From Sphingomonadales bacterium (GTDB lineage: Bacteria > Pseudomonadota > Alphaproteobacteria > Sphingomonadales > Sphingomonadaceae), in the NCBI GenBank assembly GCA_017304125.1, contig JAFKLV010000292.1, positions 1-10,666 on the forward strand: a stretch of 10,666 nt of DNA. Reading direction: 5' to 3'. Of this stretch, positions 1-6,094 are shown piece after piece. Position 1 is the stretch's first letter. Each line of letters begins with the position of its first letter. Position numbers and translations under genes: made by a program. The notes under the pieces are model-generated. The model saw only the letters and a list, made by a program, of their open reading frames with translations. It was not told the DNA's origin and ran no database searches.

Positions 1-54
1 CGGGAGGCAGGCGCGGAGCAAGAGGTTCTAGCGGCGGGGTCTGCGGCACGATGG

Positions 55-75
55 ACCCCGGCTCAAGGCCGGGGT
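55..75. repeat. Short GC hairpin repeat downstream of gmk
   Basis: A perfect inverted repeat: 8-bp arms ACCCCGGC (55-62) and GCCGGGGT (68-75) around a 5-nt loop TCAAG. It lies 25 bp beyond the gmk stop codon on the side where gmk transcription would leave the gene. It could help end that transcript, but no T-run follows in that direction (the minus-strand sequence past it is GTCCATCGTGCC), so a classic intrinsic terminator is not supported. The motif resembles the REP-like intergenic hairpins common in sphingomonad genomes; that resemblance is from memory, not a search. Positions 1-54 show no supportable gene. Confidence 0.55.
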
Positions 76-100
76 GACGGGTAGCTGGTATCGGTCGCCT

Positions 101-757
101 TTAACCCGCCCGACGCAGCTTGCGGATGAAGCCGATCAGCCCGGTCTGCCGCGAGCGCTTCAGCCGTTCCGCCGCCAGGATCGTGCGGACCTGCTGGAAA
201 CAGGTCTCGACATCGTCGTTGACCAGCACATAATCATAGCCATCCCAATGACTTACCTCATTGGCGGCGCGCGACATGCGGCGATCGATGATCTCGGTCG
301 AATCGGTCGCGCGCTTGAGCAGGCGCTGGTGCAATTCCTCCATCGACGGCGGCAGGATGAACACGCGCACCACATCGCCCCCGGCGATCTGGTAGAGCTG
401 TTGTGCGCCCTGCCAGTCGATATCGAACAGCACGTCCTTGCCCGCGGCGAGCATCTCGTCGACCGGCGCGCGCGGCGTGCCGTAGCGCTGGTCGAAGACA
501 TGCGCCCATTCGAGGAATTCGTGGCGCGCGGTCATCTCGCGGAAGCGCTCGAGCGAGACGAAGTGATAATCCTTCCCGTCGACTTCCCCCGGCCGCATCG
601 CGCGCGTGGTGGCGGAGACCGACATGCACAGATGCGGATCGTCCGCGAGCAGTTTGCGCGCGATCGTCGACTTGCCCGCGCCCGACGGCGAAGACAGCAC
701 GAAAAGCACACCCCGGCGCTTGAAGCCGTGCGGATCGGGCTGGGAGGGATCGTCCAT
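101..757 (-). CDS. gmk: Guanylate kinase (GMP kinase)
   Basis: Cytoplasmic enzyme that phosphorylates GMP (and dGMP) to GDP with ATP, a step needed for GTP, DNA and RNA precursors. The 218-residue product has the P-loop SSPSGAGKST at residues 22-31, the GMP-binding region SATTRAMRPGEVDGKDY at about 48-64, a YGTPR stretch at about 92-96, and DIDWQGAQQL at about 112-121, all typical of the family. The chosen ATG at 757 gives the usual length with about 15 residues before the first strand. In-frame ATG at 778 and TTG at 811 would add 7 or 18 unconserved residues; the TTG would run into the end of the preceding gene. No strong Shine-Dalgarno is seen before any of them. It is the last gene of a minus-strand run after fumC and a small gene, 50 bp from the latter. 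The stop codon is TAA. Confidence 0.96.
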   Translation of the reverse strand: MDDPSQPDPHGFKRRGVLFVLSSPSGAGKSTIARKLLADDPHLCMSVSATTRAMRPGEVDGKDYHFVSLERFREMTARHEFLEWAHVFDQRYGTPRAPVDEMLAAGKDVLFDIDWQGAQQLYQIAGGDVVRVFILPPSMEELHQRLLKRATDSTEIIDRRMSRAANEVSHWDGYDYVLVNDDVETCFQQVRTILAAERLKRSRQTGLIGFIRKLRRAG

Positions 758-807
758 GCGCGCTAGTGACGTGCGCATGGGGCGGGCGTCAAGCGGCGAC
801 GCGCGGT

Positions 808-1023
808 TCAATCCGCTTTGGGCGCTGCCTCCACCTGCCGCGCCTTGTGCCGGTCATAGGCTTTCTTCGCGACATAGGCCCCGCCGAGCGCCAGCCCCAG
901 CGGCCCCATCCGCGTCACCGCGCGGGTCACCAGCGCGCCGAACAACGCGCCCTTCAGCCCGCCGCCGCCCTCGCGCCGCTCCAATTCGCTGCCGACCAAA
1001 GCGCCGATGACCGTGCGTATCAT
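808..1023 (-). CDS. Small glycine-rich hydrophobic protein, function unknown
   Basis: A 71-residue protein that I cannot assign to a named family. It opens with MIRTVIGALVGSELERR, continues with a glycine run at about 19-22 and a hydrophobic, glycine-spaced stretch at about 25-52 (residues G40, G43, G47 and G48), and ends in a basic then acidic tail (KKAYDRHKARQVEAAPKAD). The hydrophobic part could be one membrane segment or a glycine zipper; no signal peptide is evident. The ATG at 1023 follows the fumC stop by one base, which suggests translational coupling and co-expression with fumC. An upstream in-frame start at 1077 would overlap the end of fumC by about 50 bp and add residues of shadow composition, so it was rejected. 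Coding status rests on the tight junction, a clean start and stop, and a plausible membrane-type composition. Confidence 0.72.
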   Translation of the reverse strand: MIRTVIGALVGSELERREGGGGLKGALFGALVTRAVTRMGPLGLALGGAYVAKKAYDRHKARQVEAAPKAD

Positions 1024-1024
1024 C

Positions 1025-2416
1025 TCAATTTCCCAACATGGTTTCCGGCCGCACCACACGGTCGAAGGTCGCCGCATCGACCAGCCCCAGCGCGATCCCG
1101 GCCTCGCGCAAGGTCAGCCCTTCGGCATGCGCATATTTGGCGATCTTCGCGGCATTGTCATAGCCGATCTCGGGCGCGAGCGCGGTCACCAGCATCAGCG
1201 ACCGGTCGAGCAGATCGGCGATGCGCCGCTCATTCGCCTCCAGCCCCTCGACGCAGCGCTCGGCGAACGAGGCCATCCCCACCGCCAGCAGGTCGATCGA
1301 GCGCAGCACTGCGGCGCCGATCATCGGCTTGAACACGTTGAGTTCGAGATGCCCCTGCGCGCCGCCGACGGTGATCGCGACATGATTGCCCATCACCTGC
1401 GCGGCGACCATCGTCAGCATCTCGCATTGCGTGGGATTGACCTTGCCCGGCATGATCGAGCTGCCCGGCTCGTTCGCCGGCAGATCGAGCTCGCCGATCC
1501 CGCAGCGCGGGCCGGAGCCGAGCAGGCGGATATCATTGGCGATCTTGGTCAGCGCCACCGCCAAGGTGTTGAGCGTCCCCGACAGATGTACCAGCGGATC
1601 GTTCGACCCCAGAGCCTCGAAGAAATTCTCCGCCGGGATGAACGGCTCGCCGGTGATGTCGCGCAGCGCGGCGCAGAAATCCTCCGAAAAACCGTGCGGC
1701 GCGTTGAGCCCGGTGCCGACCGCGGTGCCGCCCTGCGCCAGCCGCCGCGTGCCATGTTCGATCGCCGGCTCGATCCGGCGCCGGCAGCGATAGAGCTGGT
1801 TGGCGTAACCCGAGAATTCCTGCCCCAAAGTCAGCGGGGTGGCATCCTGCAAATGGGTGCGGCCGATCTTGACGATCCCCGCCCAGCCCGTCGCCTTGGC
1901 ATCGAGCGCGGCATGAAGCCGGTCGAGCGCGGGGAGCAGCCGATCGCGCACCCCAAGCGTCGCGGCGATATGCAGCGCGGTCGGGAAGCTGTCGTTGGAG
2001 GATTGCCCGCGGTTGACGTCGTCGTTGGGATGGACCGGGGCTTTGCCGCCGCGCGTGCCGGTGAGGATCTCATTGGCGCGGCCGGCGATCACCTCATTGG
2101 CGTTCATGTTCGATTGCGTGCCGCTGCCGGTCTGCCAGATCACCAGCGGGAATTGATCGTCATGCGCGCCGGTGACGACCTCGGCCGCCGCCTGTTCGAT
2201 CGCATCCGCCTTGTCGGCGGCGAGGCCGTGCGCGCGATTCACCCGCGCCGCCGCCTGCTTCACCAGCGCCAGCGCGTGGACGATGCCGATCGGCATCCGC
2301 TCGCGCGCGCCGAACGGGAAATTCTCGATGCTGCGCTGGGTCTGCGCGCCCCAATAAGCGTCTGCGGGAACATCGATCGCGCCGATCGAATCAGTTTCGC
2401 TACGGATCTGGGTCAT
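1025..2416 (-). CDS. fumC: Fumarate hydratase, class II
   Basis: Iron-independent fumarase that interconverts fumarate and L-malate in the TCA cycle; family members are cytoplasmic homotetramers. The 463-residue product matches the usual class II length. It contains [14 protein letters not shown] (about 96-109), [19 protein letters not shown] (about 129-147), [20 protein letters not shown] (about 185-204, with H188 at the place of the catalytic-site histidine of the E. coli enzyme), [10 protein letters not shown] (about 229-238) and the superfamily signature [11 protein letters not shown] (about 318-328), whose serines sit on the mobile catalytic loop. The ATG at 2416 is preceded by GGAG with a 6-nt gap. 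The frame stays open upstream to 2587, but that extension would translate the hairpin repeat and overlap sspB, so it was rejected. The stop codon is separated by one base from the next small gene. Confidence 0.97.
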   Translation of the reverse strand: MTQIRSETDSIGAIDVPADAYWGAQTQRSIENFPFGARERMPIGIVHALALVKQAAARVNRAHGLAADKADAIEQAAAEVVTGAHDDQFPLVIWQTGSGTQSNMNANEVIAGRANEILTGTRGGKAPVHPNDDVNRGQSSNDSFPTALHIAATLGVRDRLLPALDRLHAALDAKATGWAGIVKIGRTHLQDATPLTLGQEFSGYANQLYRCRRRIEPAIEHGTRRLAQGGTAVGTGLNAPHGFSEDFCAALRDITGEPFIPAENFFEALGSNDPLVHLSGTLNTLAVALTKIANDIRLLGSGPRCGIGELDLPANEPGSSIMPGKVNPTQCEMLTMVAAQVMGNHVAITVGGAQGHLELNVFKPMIGAAVLRSIDLLAVGMASFAERCVEGLEANERRIADLLDRSLMLVTALAPEIGYDNAAKIAKYAHAEGLTLREAGIALGLVDAATFDRVVRPETMLGN

Positions 2417-2440
2417 AGACGCTCCATATAACCTCTTGTG

Positions 2441-2488
2441 CTCCCGCGAAGGCGGGAGCCCAGACTGGGTCCCCGCCTTCGCGGGGAC
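2441..2488. repeat. Paired inverted hairpin repeats between sspB and fumC (REP-like)
   Basis: Two hairpins lie back to back. The first, 2441-2458, has 7-bp arms CTCCCGC/GCGGGAG around a GAAG loop. The second, 2469-2488, has 8-bp arms GTCCCCGC/GCGGGGAC around a CTTC loop. The units are inverted copies of each other: CCCGCGAAGGCGGGAGCCCAG pairs with the downstream copy with only two mismatches, so one long stem is also possible. The pair fills most of the 97-bp gap between the sspB stop and the fumC start on the minus strand. It may end or attenuate sspB transcription, or lie in the fumC leader: a TATAAA (minus strand, 2499-2504) sits just upstream of it but lacks a convincing -35. The layout fits a REP/BIME-type element. 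Confidence 0.75.
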
Positions 2489-2513
2489 ACAGAAGGGCTT
2501 TATAGGCGCGCGA

Positions 2514-3002
2514 TCATTTTTTGCGTTTGAAATCCACCGCGACGACGTTCGATCCGTCCTCGATCGGGGTGCCGGCCGGGCCGTCATTCTCCGCGGGATC
2601 GTGGCCGCCGGGGCCGTCCTCGGGGCCTTCCTGCGCCTGGAAGCGCAGCTCGAAATTGACCGCCGGATCGTGGAAACCGGTCACCGCCGAATAGGGAATC
2701 ACCAGCTTCGACGGCACCTGATTGAAGCTCAGGCCGACCGAGAAGCGGCTCTCGTCGACCGTCAGATCCCAGAAGCGGTTCTGCAGCACGATCGTCATCT
2801 CGTCCGGGAAACGCTCGATCAGCCGTTGCGGGATATCGACCCCGGCGGCCTGCGTCTTGAACGTGATGTAGAAATGGTGTTCGCCTGGCAGATTCCCGCC
2901 ATTTTCCGCCACCGAACTGAGCACGCGGCCCACCACGGCGCGCAGGGCTTCCTGCACGATTTCGTCGTAAGGGATCAAACTATCGGGCGCTGAATCGTCC
3001 AT
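2514..3002 (-). CDS. sspB: SspB family ClpXP adaptor (ClpXP protease specificity-enhancing factor)
   Basis: Adaptor that tethers ssrA-tagged and some native substrates to the ClpXP protease. The 162-residue product has an N-terminal helix ([20 protein letters not shown], about 8-27), a compact beta-rich substrate-binding domain ([17 protein letters not shown], about 42-58, through [14 protein letters not shown], about 100-113), an acidic glycine/proline linker rich in E, D, G and P (about 124-150), and the short tail [10 protein letters not shown] (153-162), which matches the ClpX-binding tail of SspB proteins. This short-linker form fits the alphaproteobacterial SspB group. The ATG at 3002 has no clear Shine-Dalgarno, and a candidate promoter lies within about 10 bp of it, so a very short leader is possible. 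It is transcribed away from hisB. In alphaproteobacteria SspB is a stand-alone gene, not paired with sspA, and no sspA is visible here. Confidence 0.93.
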   Translation of the reverse strand: MDDSAPDSLIPYDEIVQEALRAVVGRVLSSVAENGGNLPGEHHFYITFKTQAAGVDIPQRLIERFPDEMTIVLQNRFWDLTVDESRFSVGLSFNQVPSKLVIPYSAVTGFHDPAVNFELRFQAQEGPEDGPGGHDPAENDGPAGTPIEDGSNVVAVDFKRKK

Positions 3003-3011
3003 AAGCGGCTA

Positions 3012-3039
3012 TGGGTAGCGCGGTCGCAGGCGTGGTCAA
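3012..3039 (-). promoter_or_regulatory. Candidate promoter for sspB
   Basis: On the minus strand TTGACC (3034-3039) matches a -35 element at five of six positions. Sixteen bases later TACCCA (3012-3017) is a weak -10. The predicted start of transcription would fall at about 3003-3006, only a few bases before the sspB ATG at 3002, so the mRNA would be nearly leaderless; this fits the absence of a Shine-Dalgarno there. The weak -10 keeps confidence low. No convincing hisB promoter was found on the other strand of this 85-bp gap. Confidence 0.35.
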
Positions 3040-3087
3040 GCAAAGCTTTCCTTCCCAAATACAGCACGCACGCTATTGGAGCCCGCC

Positions 3088-3675
3088 ATGCGCACCGCCA
3101 CCATCACCCGCGCCACCAGCGAGACGGATATCGCCGTCACCGTCAATCTCGACGGCACCGGCCGCTACACGATCGCCACCGGCATCGGCTTTTTCGATCA
3201 TATGCTGGAGCAGCTCGCGCGGCATTCGCTGATCGATCTCGACGTGCGGACCAAGGGCGATCTGCATATCGACCAGCATCACACGGTGGAGGATACCGCG
3301 ATCGCGATCGGCCAGGCGATGGCCGAGGCGCTGGGCGACAAGCGCGGCATCCGCCGCTACGGCGATGCGCTGTCACCGATGGACGAGACGCTGACCCGCG
3401 TCGCGCTCGACATCTCCGGCCGCCCGTGGCTGGTGTGGAATACCGAATTCACCCAGAAGCGCCTCGGCGAGATGGATACCGAGCTGTTCAAGCACTGGTT
3501 CCATTCCTTCGCCCAGGCCGCCGGGATCACGCTGCACATCGAAACGCTGCACGGCGAGAACAACCACCATATCGCCGAAAGCGCGTTCAAGGGCCTCGCC
3601 CGCGCCTTGCGGCAGGCGGTGGAGATCGACCCGCGCAAGGCGGACGCCATCCCCTCGACCAAGGGGATGCTCTGA
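3088..3675 (+). CDS. hisB: Imidazoleglycerol-phosphate dehydratase
   Basis: Catalyses loss of water from imidazole glycerol phosphate to give imidazole acetol phosphate, a late step in histidine synthesis; a manganese enzyme that forms a 24-mer in characterised relatives. The 195-residue product is the monofunctional dehydratase, without the histidinol-phosphatase domain found in enterobacterial HisB. Metal and substrate motifs are [16 protein letters not shown] (about 32-47), [16 protein letters not shown] (about 62-77), FKHWFHSFA (about 134-142) and [20 protein letters not shown] (about 155-174). It ends in the family-typical PSTKGML. The ATG at 3088 has GGAG (3078-3081) six bases upstream; a TTG at 3076 in the same frame overlaps that site and was rejected. 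It is the first gene of the his cluster, with the next gene starting one base after its stop. Confidence 0.97.
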   Translation: MRTATITRATSETDIAVTVNLDGTGRYTIATGIGFFDHMLEQLARHSLIDLDVRTKGDLHIDQHHTVEDTAIAIGQAMAEALGDKRGIRRYGDALSPMDETLTRVALDISGRPWLVWNTEFTQKRLGEMDTELFKHWFHSFAQAAGITLHIETLHGENNHHIAESAFKGLARALRQAVEIDPRKADAIPSTKGML

Positions 3676-3676
3676 G

Positions 3677-3994
3677 GTGGCGATCGAGCAATATCGGGCG
3701 GACGGGCACCTCTGCCTGATCCTGCTCAATTACGAACACCCGCTCGATGATGTGGACGCGCAGATGGCGGCGCATGTCGCTTTCCTCGAACGCGGCTTTG
3801 CCGAAGGCGTGTTCCTCGTCGCCGGGCGGCGCGAGCCGCGCACCGGCGGGGTGATCCTGTGCCGCGGGGTCGCCGAGGATATCGAGGCGCTGGCGCAGAC
3901 CGATCCGTTCGTCACCAGCGGGGTCGCCACCGTCGAGGTGGTCGAGTTCAAGGCGGGGTTCGCGGTCGACGCAATCGCCCGGCTCGCGCAATGA
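3677..3994 (+). CDS. YciI-family protein within the histidine operon
   Basis: A 105-residue protein of the YciI-like (YCII) family, small alpha/beta proteins of the dimeric ferredoxin-like fold with mostly unknown substrates. Family-like features are the first strand CLILLNYE (13-20), a helix with H33 (AAHVAFLERG), the turn FLVAGRREPRTGGVILCRG (46-64), and DPF followed by GVATVEVVEF (about 76-91). A conserved His and Asp have been proposed as the active pair in the family; H33 and D76 are the candidates here. The start is GTG at 3677, one base after the hisB stop, with AAGGGG (3661-3666) ten bases upstream; no ATG exists in frame before residue 30. Its stop overlaps the hisH start (ATGA), so it is built into the operon. 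A role in histidine synthesis, or in clearing a reactive intermediate, is only an inference from position. Confidence 0.87.
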   Translation: MAIEQYRADGHLCLILLNYEHPLDDVDAQMAAHVAFLERGFAEGVFLVAGRREPRTGGVILCRGVAEDIEALAQTDPFVTSGVATVEVVEFKAGFAVDAIARLAQ

Positions 3995-4596
3995 CGCTGG
4001 CGCTGGTCGATATCCAATCGGGCAATTTGCGCTCGGTGGAGAATGCGCTGCGCGCCGCCGGCGCCGCCGATGTCACCGTCACCGCCGACCCCGCGGTGAT
4101 CGCCCGCGCCGAGCGCATCGTGCTCCCCGGCGTCGGCGCGTTCGGCGCCTGCGCGGCGAATTTGCGCGCGGTCGACGGGCTCGAACAGGCGCTGAGCGAG
4201 CGCGTGCTGCGCGGCGGCGTGCCGTTCCTCGGCATCTGCGTCGGCATGCAATTGATGGCCGGGGCGGGCGAGGAAATGGGCACGCATCGCGGGCTCGGCT
4301 GGATCCCCGGCCGCGTCCGCCTGCTCACGCCAACCGATCCGGCGGCGAAGGTGCCGCATATGGGGTGGAACGATGTCACCCCGCTCGCGCCACATCCGTT
4401 GCTGAGCGCGGGGGAAGCCTATTTCCTCCACAGCTATGCCTTCACCGGCGAGCATGTGCTGGCCGAAACCAACCACGCCGGCCCCGTCACCGCCGCGATC
4501 GGGCGCGACAATCTGCTCGGCGTGCAATTCCATCCCGAAAAGAGCCAGCGCTACGGCCTGGCCCTGCTCGAACAATTCCTGGTGTGGCGTCCATGA
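3991..4596 (+). CDS. hisH: Imidazole glycerol phosphate synthase, glutaminase subunit
   Basis: Class I glutamine amidotransferase subunit that hydrolyses glutamine and passes ammonia through a tunnel to HisF. The 201-residue product starts with [19 protein letters not shown]. It has the oxyanion-side PGVGAFG (46-52), the nucleophile elbow GICVGMQ (81-87, C83), and the catalytic His and Glu in [10 protein letters not shown] (H181, E183). All three triad residues are present, so it should be active. The ATG at 3991 overlaps the previous stop as ATGA, and its own TGA overlaps the hisA start (ATGA, 4593-4596), which indicates translational coupling across all three genes. Its partner, hisF, lies two genes downstream. 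Confidence 0.97.
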   Translation: MTLALVDIQSGNLRSVENALRAAGAADVTVTADPAVIARAERIVLPGVGAFGACAANLRAVDGLEQALSERVLRGGVPFLGICVGMQLMAGAGEEMGTHRGLGWIPGRVRLLTPTDPAAKVPHMGWNDVTPLAPHPLLSAGEAYFLHSYAFTGEHVLAETNHAGPVTAAIGRDNLLGVQFHPEKSQRYGLALLEQFLVWRP

Positions 4597-5327
4597 GCCT
4601 TATCGTCTTTCCCGCGATCGATCTGAAACAGGGGCAGGTCGTCCGCCTCGCCGAAGGCGATATGGCGCGCGCCACGGTGTATGGCGACGACCCGGCCGCG
4701 CAGGCGATGCTGTTCGCCGAGGCCGGGGCGGAGCATCTCCATGTCGTCGATCTCGACGGCGCCTTCGCCGGCCAGTCGGTCAATGGCGATGCGGTGCGCG
4801 CGATCGTCGCGCGCTTCCCGGGCCATGTGCAATTGGGTGGCGGCATCCGCACCCCCGAGGCGGTCGAGGCGTGGTTCGATCTCGGCGTCGCGCGGGTGGT
4901 GATCGGCACCGCCGCGCTGGAGAATCCCGATTTCGTCCGCGCGATGGCGCGCGCCTTCCCCGGCGGGATCGTCGTCGCGGTCGATGCGCGCGACGGGCTG
5001 GTCGCGACCAAGGGCTGGGCCGAGGTCTCCACCGTCAGCGTCACCGATATGGCGCGGCGCTTCGAGGATGCCGGGGTCGCCTCCTTGCTGTTCACCGATG
5101 TCGGGCGCGACGGCTTGCTCAAGGGCTGCAACGTCGCCGCGACGGTCGATCTGGCACGCGCGGTCGATATTCCGGTGATCGCCAGCGGCGGGGTCAAGGG
5201 GATCGGCGACATCCATATGCTCGCGCTCCACACCCGCGACGGGGTGGAGGGCGTGATCACCGGCCGCGCGCTCTACGACGGGACGCTCGATCTCGGCGCC
5301 GCGCTCTCCGTCGCCCGGGCCGCCTGA
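4593..5327 (+). CDS. hisA: Phosphoribosyl-ProFAR isomerase (HisA)
   Basis: A (beta-alpha)8-barrel enzyme that isomerises ProFAR to PRFAR, the substrate of HisH/HisF, by an Amadori rearrangement. The 244-residue product carries [14 protein letters not shown] (6-19) with the general acid/base Asp at D10, GGGIRTPE (82-89) at a phosphate-binding loop, VAVDARDG (128-135) with the second half-barrel Asp at D131, FTDVGRDG (167-174) with T168, and IASGGVKG (196-203), the second phosphate loop. The two similarly placed Asp residues reflect the half-barrel duplication known for HisA and HisF. The start ATG lies in the ATGA overlap with hisH, and the stop TGA shares one base with the hisF start (TGATG). 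Confidence 0.96.
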   Translation: MSLIVFPAIDLKQGQVVRLAEGDMARATVYGDDPAAQAMLFAEAGAEHLHVVDLDGAFAGQSVNGDAVRAIVARFPGHVQLGGGIRTPEAVEAWFDLGVARVVIGTAALENPDFVRAMARAFPGGIVVAVDARDGLVATKGWAEVSTVSVTDMARRFEDAGVASLLFTDVGRDGLLKGCNVAATVDLARAVDIPVIASGGVKGIGDIHMLALHTRDGVEGVITGRALYDGTLDLGAALSVARAA

Positions 5328-6094
5328 TGACCGTCCGCGCCCGCGTCATCCCCTGTCTCGACGTCGCCAACGGCCGCGTGGTGAAGGGGGTCAATTTCGT
5401 CGATCTCAAGGACGCCGGCGATCCGGTCGAGCAGGCGCGCGCCTATGACGCGGCGGGCGCCGACGAATTGTGCTTCCTCGATATCACCGCCAGCCACGAG
5501 GGGCGCGACACGATCCTTGACGTGGTGCGACGCACTGCGGCGGTGTGCTTCATGCCGCTGACCGTCGGCGGCGGGGTGCGCAGCGCCGACGATGCGCGCG
5601 CCTTGCTGCTCGCCGGCGCGGACAAGGTGGCGGTCAATTCCGCCGCGGTCGCACGGCCTGAGGTCGTCTCGGATATCGCCGGGCGATTCGGCAGCCAATG
5701 CTGCGTTGCCAGCGTCGACGCACGGCGCAGCGGCGACGGCTGGGAAGTGTTCACCCACGGCGGCCGCCGCGCGACCGGGATCGACGCGGTGGCGCATGCA
5801 TTGCGCCTCGCCGAGCTGGGCGCGGGCGAATTGCTCGTCACCTCGATGGACCGCGACGGCACCCGCGACGGCTATGACCTCGCGCTGATCCGCGCGATCG
5901 CCGATCGCACCAGCGTCCCCGTCGTCGCCTCGGGCGGGGTGGGCAATCTCGCGCATCTCGTCGCCGGGGTGACCGAGGGACACGCCTCGGCGGTGCTCGC
6001 CGCCTCGATCTTCCACTTCGGCGAGGCAACGATCGCCGAGGCGCACGCCGCGCTCGCCGCCGCCGGGGTCCCGGTCAGGGCGCCCGTCGCCTAG
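5327..6094 (+). CDS. hisF: Imidazole glycerol phosphate synthase, cyclase subunit
   Basis: Cyclase partner of HisH. It uses ammonia from HisH to convert PRFAR to IGP and AICAR, linking histidine and purine synthesis. The 255-residue barrel has [19 protein letters not shown] (6-24, catalytic D12), TVGGGVRS (79-86), VASVDARR (127-134, D131 as second catalytic Asp), [13 protein letters not shown] (172-184) and VASGGVGN (200-207). The start ATG overlaps the hisA stop by one base. The reading frame is open from 4436 through hisA, but that is a frame shadow and not a HisAF fusion. The gene ends at TAG 6092-6094, inside a hairpin and 20 bp past the stop of the convergent glucosidase gene. hisE, which often follows hisF in alphaproteobacteria, is absent. 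Confidence 0.97.
   Translation: MTVRARVIPCLDVANGRVVKGVNFVDLKDAGDPVEQARAYDAAGADELCFLDITASHEGRDTILDVVRRTAAVCFMPLTVGGGVRSADDARALLLAGADKVAVNSAAVARPEVVSDIAGRFGSQCCVASVDARRSGDGWEVFTHGGRRATGIDAVAHALRLAELGAGELLVTSMDRDGTRDGYDLALIRAIADRTSVPVVASGGVGNLAHLVAGVTEGHASAVLAASIFHFGEATIAEAHAALAAAGVPVRAPVA

Noticed and set aside
74..766. Plus-strand open frame opposite gmk
   Set aside because: It is antisense to a clear guanylate kinase and has no domain of its own.
1007..2431. Plus-strand open frame (474 codons) opposite fumC
   Set aside because: It is antisense to a complete class II fumarase, with no recognisable motif and Arg/His-rich composition.
2417..2587. N-terminal extension of fumC by 57 codons
   Set aside because: It would translate the hairpin repeat and overlap sspB; the ATG at 2416 has a good ribosome binding site and gives the usual family length.
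2436..2993. Plus-strand open frame opposite sspB
   Set aside because: No motif is seen and sspB is well supported on the other strand.
4436..5326. In-frame extension joining the hisA region to hisF as a possible HisAF fusion
   Set aside because: The upstream part is the wrong frame of hisH and hisA (Arg/Pro-rich), while the real hisA is in another frame and overlaps the hisF start by one base.
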